A program made the position numbers and the translations under genes. From assembly GCF_000313135.1 (NCBI RefSeq), contig NW_004457538.1, positions 216,947-239,747 on the forward strand: a stretch of 22,801 nucleotides of DNA, written 5' to 3'. Shown here piece after piece: positions 1 through 7,705 of this stretch; within the stretch, counting starts at the first letter, position 1; each line of letters opens with the position of its first letter. This DNA comes from Acanthamoeba castellanii str. Neff (taxonomy: Eukaryota > Discosea > Longamoebia > Acanthamoebidae). The notes beneath the pieces are model-generated. The model made no database searches, was not told the origin of the DNA, and worked only from the letters and a program-made list of their open reading frames with translations.

Positions 1-63
1 CCCCTTTGGCCCCTCTAACATCTCCCTCTTCTCTCCTCTTTTTCTTTCTTCGTCTCCCTGCAG

Positions 64-2470
64 AGGTGCTGAAACAGGAGGGCCTGTTTCGCAAGTCGGG
101 AAATCACACCCAGATACAGGACATGAAGCAGCGCATTGACAAGGGTAACAACCATTACACCCACACCCACCCTGCCCGCCGCGTCGCCTACTTTGCTCCT
201 CTGCTGCCCTCTCTCTCTCTCTCTCCAGACGCTGAACCTGTGCGTGTGTGTAGGCGAGGATGTCGACCTCTCCAAGATACAGGACCCGCACACGGTGTGT
301 GGCCTTATGAAGCAGTACCTGCGCGAGCTTCCCGGTACGTTACCGCCGAGTGAGTGCACTGTCTTGCATCGCACGCGCCGCAACGTGCTCACTTGACACG
401 ACCGTCGTCTGGCTCTTCCCTCTGCAGAGCCCTTGTGCACCTTCGAGCTGTATGACTGCTTCATCGCCGCTATCGGTAACAACACCTTCTATTTATGATC
501 ATTTGCTTATTGTAATAGCTTCCGTTTTACAGATAATACCACCATGATCATAACACTCTCTTGTGTTGTGTGTTGTGTGTTGTGCGTTGTGTGTTGTGTG
601 TGTTAAACAGGCATACCAGAAGAGACCATGCGGAGGCAACAGCTCGCCAACGTGCTGGACATGCTGCCAGAGCAGAACCAAATCCTGACCAAGTACCTCA
701 TCTCTTTCCTTGTCCGCGTCTCGTCCTACGCCAGCGACAACCTCATGACAGCCGCCAACCTCGCCACGGTACGTCTTTCCGGCTCCATTGGGCCTTGCCT
801 TTTCTTTTTCTTTTCAAGAAGTGGAGCTCACCGGCGCTTGCGCGTGTGGCATCAGGTGTTTGCGCCCAATCTGATTCGACCGCCGGGCGATGATCTCGGC
901 GCCCTCGTCGAATACACACCACACTCCAACCGGACCATGGAGACCCTCATCTTGCACTACGACGAGCTGCTCGCCGTACGATCACATTTCGGCCCTCCCC
1001 CATAACACATTATTTATTCTATGTAGAGAGCGTGGAACCGCATACTGGCAAAATTGATGACGTCATGCGCGCATGTGTCCACAGAAATTCCCTGACCCAG
1101 CACCGCTGAGCACGCCTCCGGCAGAGATCCACCAAAAGTCGGGTTGGAACCACATGAAGATCCTCCCCCAGGGCTGGAAGCCCAACTCCACCCCCGCCGC
1201 GCAGCCGGCCGCCGCCACAGCCACCGCCACAAACACCTCAAACGCGCCGCTGCCCACCGGCCCACCACCACCGCTGCCTCCGCACCCCACAGCGTCCTAT
1301 TCGTCGACGCCCCCGGCGCTGCCGCCCTACAATGCCGCGGCCTACGCGCCGCTGCCTACCGGGCCGCCGCCACCGCTGCCGCCCGCGCCCCACAACTCCA
1401 CCTCCTCCTCGCTCAACAGCCAACAACCGCCACAGCCACTGCCGCGGCCGGCCCAGCTGTCGTACTACGGCGCGCAGGCCGCGTCGAGCTCCGGCCCGTA
1501 CCAGACGCGAACGATGACGGTGCCCCACGACGGCAGCGGCAGCGGCAGCGGCAGCGAGATCCTCCCGCGCAGACCGGCGCCGCAGCGGCCGCCGCCGGCG
1601 CAGCCGTCGCCCACGCTGCCGGCCGGCCTCCCGCCCATTCCGGCCGGCTCCGGCCTGGGCCGAGCGCAGCTTACCGGCAGCGACCCGGCCGCCGCCGCCC
1701 CGGCCAGCCCCAACCAGGGCCGGCCGCTGCCGACGCGACAGCCGGAAGGGGAGACCGTCGGCAAGAAGTGGCTGCCGCTGGCCGGCAGCGGGACCCAGGA
1801 CGCCTCGAACACGTATCCGCCGGCCCAATCGCCCCTCGCGACGTCCTCGCTCGATGATCCAAGCATCCCGCGCCGAGGCGCTCGGGTCATGAAGAAGGGT
1901 AAGTGCAAACTAGTTTGCGTGTGCGGTGATGTGTGCGGTTGTGCGCGTGCGTGCGTGTGCGTGCGGTGGTATGTGCGAGTCTGACCATGCTCGCTCGATG
2001 TAGACGAAGTGTCGAAAGTGCAGACGTCGTCGGTGACCGCGATGATCACCAAGAGCATGCAGAACAGCTCTTCATCCTCCTCCTCCACTCCCTCTGCATC
2101 TTCTTCCTCTTCCACCACATCATCGTCGGCGAGCGCCAGCAAGCTCATCAAGCCGTTCGTGCCGCCCACGGGCGTGTCGGCCTCCACCCGCGGACCGTCG
2201 CCCTCGGCCGCGGCCAAGCAACAGCAGACCCGCAACCCGTCGCACACCGTCTCAGGCGCGGCGCCGCCCTTCGCCTCCACAGCGCCACCGGTGGCCTACA
2301 GCCGACCACCCGCCTCGCCCTCACTCGGCTCCTCGGGGTCTTCGTCGTTGGCGTCGACCAACAACAACGTCACCTACGCGCAGCAGCCCGCCAAGGCCTC
2401 GAGCATGATCGGCGGTCAGGTGAGCGTGTCGCCCTCGATTCAGGAGCGGATGCGCAACTTCGGCTCGTAA
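64..2470 (+). CDS. RhoGAP domain protein with Pro/Ser-rich tail (5' partial)
   Basis: Rho-family GTPase-activating protein, predicted to speed GTP hydrolysis on Rho/Rac-type GTPases in the cytosol. Exons: 64-144, 254-334, 428-475, 611-768, 856-975, 1085-1898, 2004-2470; the gene begins left of the window, since 1-63 reads as a pyrimidine-rich intron end. About 588 residues are visible. Exons 1-5 give most of a RhoGAP fold: the arginine-finger motif GLFRKSGN, then DKGEDVDLSKIQDPHTV, LMKQYLRELPEPL, and the conserved MTAANLATVFAPNLIRP. Exon 6 is Pro/Ala-rich with two copies of APLPTGPPPPLPP; exon 7 is a Ser/Pro tail ending RNFGS. Such polyproline tracts bind SH3, WW or profilin partners in other proteins; here that is inference. 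The reading frame is continuous across all six introns. The domain call is strong; the specific GTPase target cannot be told. Confidence 0.9.
562..596 (+). repeat. 7-bp GT-rich tandem repeat in RhoGAP intron
   Basis: Five copies of TGTGTTG (one with a C for T), lying just upstream of the 3' splice site at 609-610 of the third visible RhoGAP intron. It is a simple-sequence tract with no coding role. Confidence 0.85.
1244..1390 (+). repeat. Duplicated polyproline motif within RhoGAP exon 6
   Basis: Two copies of the 13-residue motif APLPTGPPPPLPP, coded at about 1244-1282 and 1346-1384, separated by a Ser/Ala/Tyr linker. The repeats differ at several third codon positions (for example GGC/GGG for Gly), so the duplication is not brand new or the motif is under selection. 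Proline runs of this type are typical SH3/WW/profilin ligands. Confidence 0.7.
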
Positions 2471-2719
2471 CCACCGACCAGTAGCAGTCGTGATGATGAT
2501 GACGACGGACAGAATGGATGTATGAAGAGGAAAAAAGAGAGTTGGTTGCATTATCAAACAAACCACAACAGCAGGATGCGAAAACCCAGCCCACGGAGGC
2601 AAATACAAAGAACACTCTTGGAAAAGGTGTTGACAAGGTTTTACTTACATGATGACAACGCGTGTATGTACATCCCACATGTGTTCGTGTATCTATCTGC
2701 TGGCCACCCTACTACTTGC
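2471..2719. other. Convergent 3' spacer
   Basis: Spacer between the stop codons of the RhoGAP gene (+) and the first coiled-coil paralogue (-). It holds both 3' UTRs and no open frame with protein-like composition. I see no clear polyadenylation signal beyond A-rich stretches. Confidence 0.6.
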
Positions 2720-3910
2720 TTAGCCGCGCTTGGCGACGCCGCCCTTGGACGAGGGCAGGTACTTCTTCTGCTCCGCCAGTTCCCTCTCCATCCACCAGAT
2801 GGCGCCGTGGGGCGAGCCCGGCTTGGCCTTGACCTCGGCCAGGTAGGCCTCAGCCTCCTCCACCTTGCGGCTGGCATCGGCCAGGGCGTCTTCGGAGGCC
2901 TGGCGGGCGGCTTCGGCGACCTTGGTGGCGGCCTCGAAGGGGGCGCGCGCCTTCTCGGCGCGCTTGAGCGCGGCCTCGAGCGTGATCTTGGCCTTGCGCA
3001 GCGGCAGCGGGTCCTCGGCCAGGTGCTGCGCCAGCTCGGCCTTGGCCTTGTTCTGCTGCACGATGCCGCCCTCCGTGCTCTTGCGCTGCAGCTCGGCCGT
3101 GCGGTTGTCGCGCGCCGACTCCTGCGCGTTGACATCGGCCAGCGCCGCGTCCACCTCCTCCTGCGCCGCCTGTGCAAAAACAAATACAAGGAAATGGTTA
3201 GTGTGTTTATTTACTTTTTTTATTTATTTATTTATTTGTTATTTATGCATTCGTTCGCTGGCGTAGTGAGCGTGGCGGTACCTTGAAGGGAGCCTCCTGC
3301 TCACGAGCGTAGGCCTCGGCCTTGCGGGCAATCTCGGCCTGGCGCTCGGCCTCGGCGAAGGCAGCCGATACGGAATCGAGCAACCTCTGCGCCTCCGCGA
3401 TCTCGGCGCTGTTGTCGCCTGCAGAAAGAGAGATTGATTACTAATCATTCACCATCTTCTTCCCTCCAAATTGTCCTTTTTTTCTGCACATTCTCTACCC
3501 CCCCCAATTTGTGTAGAATGAATTGGTGGCGTACCATGCGTGTTGACGAGGACGTGCCAGTCGACTTCGTAGCGCCAAAGCAAGTAGTGGGTGAGGGGCA
3601 CGGCCTTGGGCCTGTCAGTCTGGCCGATGGCGCCGGTCTTCCTCAGCCGCTCGCGCAGGGCCACCACCGTGAGGGTCTCGCCGATCTGTTCGAGGAACCG
3701 GTGCGCGTTGAGCTCGTCGAGGGCCGTGCCCTCGGCGTGGCGCTGGGCGTCGAGGTCGGCGCAGAGCTGGACGTGCTTCCACAGCTTCTCAGCGTCGGCC
3801 TGGAACTGGTCCCAGAAGGCGTTGAGGAACCACACCACCTGCTCCTTGTAGGTGCGGCCGCACAGCTGGTTCAGCTTCTCGGAGTCATTGCCAGTGAGGG
3901 AGAACGACAT
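2720..3910 (-). CDS. Coiled-coil protein, paralogue A (short form)
   Basis: Unrecognised protein of 320 residues. Exons in coding order: 3910-3535, 3418-3282, 3169-2720; introns are phase 1 and phase 0. The first ~125 residues form a compact globular-looking region with WFLNAFW, KLWKHVQLC, a long helical stretch, and LTHYLLWRYEVDWHVLVN. The rest is Ala/Glu/Lys/Arg-rich coiled coil (AAFAEAERQAEIAR, EAALKRAEKARAPFEAA), closing with GAIWWMEREL and a basic tail KGGVAKRG. No signal peptide or membrane segment, so cytosolic or cytoskeletal by inference. It lies head to head with 4234-5555, shares both intron positions and phases with it, and is nearly identical in the second half of exon 1 and in exon 3. 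It lacks 28 residues in each of two coiled-coil places compared with its partner. I do not know the family and give no function. Confidence 0.85.
3219..3245. repeat. TTTA repeat in intron 2 of paralogue A
   Basis: Run of TTTA units inside intron 2 (3170-3281). A similar tract sits in the matching intron of paralogue B. Confidence 0.8.
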
Positions 3911-4233
3911 CTTCTTGTATGTGTGAGAGAGCAAGAGTGAGAGTGTGGTGTTGGCGATGGAGTGTGCGGGTGATGCGTGTCTGATGTCGTGTGAGTGTCG
4001 TCCCTCGTCTCGCCCTACTCGGGTTGCCCTAATAAACCGCGCACTGCCATTGGAGGAGGCCAACCAACCGCCAACAAGAAGACTCTTTCAACGCTGGTGC
4101 CCAAGACACCACCCGGACTTTGAACAGTTGGGCTGGACACCGACCCAAACCTCTTCATCTTCTCTTTCCTCCATCCTTCATCACAACCGCACACACTCGC
4201 GCACTCGTCGCACACGCACGCACAAAAAGTAAA
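3911..4233. promoter_or_regulatory. Shared divergent promoter region
   Basis: A 323-bp spacer separates the start codons of two oppositely transcribed paralogues, so it must hold both promoters and both 5' UTRs. GCCATTGGA near 4046-4054 is a CCAAT-type element in the minus orientation; CT-rich and CA-rich tracts lie near both starts (CACATACAAGAAG before one ATG, CACAAAAAGTAAA before the other). No TATA box is obvious. Co-expression of the pair is an inference from the geometry. Confidence 0.6.
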
Positions 4234-5555
4234 ATGGCCGTGAACAAGCTGGAAGGAGCCAACGACCTGGAGAAGCTCGCTCACCTCTGCTCGCTCACCT
4301 ACAAGCAGCAGGCCGTGTGGTTCCTCAACGCCTTCTGGGACACCTACCAGGCCGAGGCCGCGAAGCTGTGGAAGCACGTCCAGCTCTGCGCCGACCTCGA
4401 CGCCCAGCGCCACGCCGAGGGCACGGCCCTCGACGAGCTCAACGCACATCGGTTCCTCGAACAGATCGGCGAGACCCTCACGGTGGTGGCCCTGCGCGAG
4501 CGGCTGAGGAAGACCGGCGCCATCGGCCAGACCGAGCGGCCCAAGGCCGTGCCCCTCACCCACTACATCCTCTGGCGCTACGAAGTCGACTGGCACGTCC
4601 TCGTCAACACCTCTGGTAGCCCCCCCCCCGCAATCATTATTTTAAATTATTTCTTTGTTTGAATATTTGAATATTTATAATGTTACTTTTTTTAATTGAT
4701 GGATTTTATTTGCAACAATAGGCGACAACAGCGAGGAGATTGAGAAGGCGCAGAAGCTGCTGGATGAGGTGTCGGCTGCGTTTGCCGAGGCCGAGCGTCA
4801 GGCCAACCTCGCTCGCCAGGCCGAGGCCCACGCCAAGGCCCAGGAGGCCGAGGCCAAGGCCCGCGCGGACCAGGCCAAGGCGCGAGAGCAGGAGGCCCTC
4901 GCCAGGGAGGCCGACGCCCGCGAGCAGGAGGCGCCCTTCAAGGTACGACCTCGCACCCTCCACACCAAACACGTTTTATTTATTTATTTAAATTTATTAT
5001 TTATTTATTGTTTTTGCACAGGCGGCGCAGGAGGAGGTGGACGCGGCGCTGGCCGACGTCAACGCGCAGGAGTCGGCGCGCGACAGCCGCACGGCCGAGC
5101 TGCAGCGCAAGAGCACGGAGGGCGGCATCGTGCAGCAGAACAAGGCCAAGGCCGAGCTGGCGCAGCACCTGGCCGAAGACCCGCTGCCGCTGCGCAAGGC
5201 CAAGATCACGCTCGAGGCCGCGCTCAAGCGCGCCGAGAAGGCACGCGCCCCCTTCGAGGCCGCCACCAAGATCGCCGAGGCCGCCCGCCAGGAGGCCGAG
5301 GCGGCGCGTCAGGTGGCCGAGGCGGCCCGACGAGAGGCCGAGTCGGCGCGGCGCCAGGCCGAGGCCCAGCGCCAGGCGGCCGAGGAGTCGCTCGACGCCG
5401 CGGGGCAGAAGGTGGAGGAGGCCGAGGCCTACTTGGCTGAGGTCAAGGCCAAGCCGGGCTCGTGCCACGGCGCCATCTGGTGGATGGAGAAGGAGCTGGA
5501 GGAGCAGAAGAAGTACCTGCCCTCGTCCAAGGGCGGCGTCGCCAAGCGCGGCTAA
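4234..5555 (+). CDS. Coiled-coil protein, paralogue B (long form)
   Basis: Unrecognised protein of 378 residues, partner of 2720-3910. Exons: 4234-4615, 4722-4942, 5022-5555, with the same intron positions and phases as its partner. The N-terminal region (WFLNAFW, KLWKHVQLC, LTHYILWRYEVDWHVLVN) and the end (GAIWWMEKEL, KGGVAKRG) match paralogue A. The coiled coil is longer: exon 2 codes 73 residues after the split Gly against 45 in A, and exon 3 gains 28 residues made of 7-residue blocks such as IAEAARQ, EAEAARQ, VAEAARR, EAESARR from about 5271. The start ATG at 4234 follows AAGTAAA and gives an N-terminus aligned to A within two residues. Cytosolic or cytoskeletal by inference from composition; family not recognised. 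Confidence 0.87.
4976..5010. repeat. TTTA repeat in intron 2 of paralogue B
   Basis: Run of TTTA/TTA units within intron 2 (4943-5021), on the plus strand of a plus-strand gene. In paralogue A the plus strand also reads TTTA, so relative to transcription the two tracts are opposite in sense. Confidence 0.8.
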
Positions 5556-6147
5556 GTGCCCCACTCCGTGTAACCACCACTACAGCATTCATTTGTAAAA
5601 ACAAGAAATATTACAAGCACTACGCTTTGGCCCAAACAGTTTGGTCATGTTCGCGAAGCAAACATAAGTTATTTATTTATTTATTTATTTTTGTATTTAT
5701 CTCTTCCGGAAGAGCGAGAGGGGTCCCATAATGGCGGAGGGGAGGATGATGTTTATGAAGCGGACAAGGCAGAGAGGTAAATTAATGATAGTATTAGCGG
5801 CCGAACGTAATACGTGCGAGGCGAAGCTGATGTCTCCCACCTTTCCGGGTGGGGGAGGATTCGGCGAGGACCGCCCCGGACTGGCTGCTGTAGAGCACGA
5901 CTCCGTGCCGTCACTGGGTGTGCGTGGCGAGACCCTCTGTTCCACATGGTCGAGGAGCCTTCTCACAGTCGTGATCGCTACATTTCGTCCCTCTCACCAT
6001 CAACTGAACAAGAAGAACAAGAAGAAGCACAGCGCACACACCAACGGAGATAAGAGAGAAAACAAAGAGGAAAATATATGATTTCGCGCCATTACGAACT
6101 TTGCCTTTTGTCTTTGTTCTTGTGCATCTACTGAAACGAGGCGAGAG
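5556..6147. other. Intergenic spacer with GC-rich hairpin segment
   Basis: No convincing protein frame. 5669-5690 is a TTTA repeat. 5800-5950 is GC-rich and unlike the AT-rich flanks. It contains a hairpin (stem TCTCCCACC at 5833-5841 with GGTGGGGGA at 5848-5856, loop TTTCCG) and a second one (GCACG 5895-5899, loop ACTC, CGTGC 5904-5908). 5980-6147 is A-rich and probably the promoter and 5' UTR of the ETF beta gene. A small non-coding RNA is possible but not shown. Confidence 0.45.
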
Positions 6148-7506
6148 ATGAAGAGGCGAGTGCTTGTTGGCGTGAAGAGGTGCATTGACTACAACGTCAA
6201 GATCAGGGTCAAGCCCGACAACACCGGGGTGCTCACTCAGAATGTTAAGTTCAGCATGAACCCCTTCGACGAAATTGCCGGTACACATAACTCTCCGCCC
6301 CTCCCCCTTCAGTATTGCACAAATTACCTCCTGATTCTATTTTGCTTCATTTTGAATTCAATCAGCTCTTTATTCAATTAATCAATTTAAATTATTTCTC
6401 ATTCATTCGTCATCTCCAGTGACCGAGGCAGTCAAGATGAAGAAGGAGGGCGGCTTCGAGGAAATTGTTGCCGTATCTGTTGGTACGTCCCCCCACAGAA
6501 CACTCGTGCCACAAGAGCAATCAATTTGTGTGGCGCTACTCGCGATTCTGAATCACGTACCACCCACCAACGCGTACAGGTCCCAAGGAGTGCCAGGAGA
6601 CCATCAGGCGTGCCCTCGCCATGGGTGCCGACCGGTACGCAGCTGCGGCCTCCCCAACAACACACGACACACACGACACACACGACACACACGACACACA
6701 CGACACACACGACACACACGACACACACGACACACACGACACACGACACGACACGCACCAACTCAACGGGGTAATGCATATGTATGAATAGTGGCATTCA
6801 CGTGGAGACGGACGAGGAGCTGCAGCCCATCGCCGTGGCACGGATCTTCAAGAAGCTCGCGGAGAAGGAGCAGCCCCAGGTGGTGGTCCTGGGCAAGCAG
6901 GCCATCGACGACGACGCCAACCAGACCGGCCAGATGCTCGCCGGCATGATGGACTGGTCGCAGGTATGCGCGTATGCGCCGTGTCGTGTGCGCCGTGTGC
7001 GGTTTGCTTACACTTTTGTTGGTGGCATCGTCGGTTAGGGCACGCATGCGTACCGCCTCAAGTTTGCGCCCGAGGAGGTCGAGTGCACCCGGGAGACCGA
7101 CACGGGCCTGCAGACACTCAAGCTCAAGCTGCCTTCCGTCATCACCTGCGATCTGCGCCTCAACGAGCCCATCTTCGCCAAGCTCCCCGAGATCATGAAG
7201 GCCAAGTCCAAGCCTCTCCAAAAGTACGCGTCTCATATCGTCAACACAACGCGCACATCACACGCTTCACCGCACCACCGCACACACACACACGCACCAC
7301 CGCACACGCACCACCGCACAACGATGTGCTGACCGTGTGGCGGTGATTGTTGGCGCAGGTTCACGCCGCAGGAGCTGGGCGTGGAGACCGCGACGCCCGT
7401 GAAGGTGGTGAAGGTGACCGAGCCGCCCAAGCGCGAGGCCGGCAAGATCGTGGAGTCCGTCCAGGAGCTCGTGGCCGCCCTCAAGAAGGAGGGTGCCATC
7501 CAGTAA
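6148..7506 (+). CDS. ETFB: Electron transfer flavoprotein beta subunit
   Basis: Beta subunit of mitochondrial ETF, which with the FAD-bearing alpha subunit carries electrons from acyl-CoA and other flavoprotein dehydrogenases to ETF-ubiquinone oxidoreductase; beta binds AMP. Exons: 6148-6280, 6420-6482, 6580-6634, 6792-6963, 7039-7223, 7359-7506; 251 residues, against about 255 in the animal protein. Landmarks in order: [21 protein letters not shown] near the start, [75 protein letters not shown], then [11 protein letters not shown]. The last segment matches the recognition loop, including its Leu, that docks partner dehydrogenases. No cleavable presequence is evident, as is usual for ETF beta. 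The frame is kept across all five introns. Intron 3 carries a 9-bp minisatellite. Identification is secure. Confidence 0.96.
6662..6752. repeat. 9-bp minisatellite (CACACACGA) in ETFB intron 3
   Basis: About ten copies of a 9-bp unit; the CG step recurs every 9 bp from 6665 to 6738, then shorter 7- and 5-bp variants follow. Because 9 is a multiple of three, all frames stay open and create false low-complexity ORFs on both strands. The tract is flanked by the donor at 6635 and the acceptor at 6791. Confidence 0.93.
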
Positions 7507-7705
7507 ACCAGTAAACGACGCCCCCCGTTGGCACGCTACACGCACATCACCATTTTTAAAATCTTTTTTATTTTTTATTATTTTTTGTTTTACTTTTCCA
7601 CCATTCGTCGGTACTCGAAAACGCAAGCCAGCAACCGGCGCCGGTTGCTCTCGCTACTCGCTAGCATTGTCTTTGTACGCCAAAGAAGAGAGGAGAGGAG
7701 AGGAG

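Larger units (their letters stand above)
2720..5555. repeat. Large imperfect inverted repeat (paralogous gene pair)
   Basis: The two coiled-coil genes are inverted copies around about 4070. By eye, the segment near 3607-3790 (reverse complement) and 4362-4550 differs at only about five of ~190 positions, and the first ~265 nt of exon 3 at about six. The 5' third of exon 1, the introns and the central spacer have diverged much more. This patchwork suggests duplication followed by gene conversion. Confidence 0.8.

Noticed and set aside
1144..2280. Long open frames on both strands over the RhoGAP tail
   Set aside because: They arise from GC-rich, low-complexity Pro/Ala coding sequence. The RhoGAP frame alone joins correctly at both splice sites.
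2720..5555. Inverted repeat as a transposon with terminal inverted repeats
   Set aside because: The arms are intron-bearing protein genes with no transposase, no target-site duplication and a long unrelated centre.
5731..6081. Plus-strand open frame upstream of ETFB
   Set aside because: Mixed composition with no protein-like pattern and no in-frame link to ETFB, whose own start at 6148 gives the normal length.
6432..6797. Open frames with CVV or HTR repeats, and the look of a CRISPR-like array
   Set aside because: A 9-bp tandem unit without spacers inside an ETFB intron; not a CRISPR and not coding.
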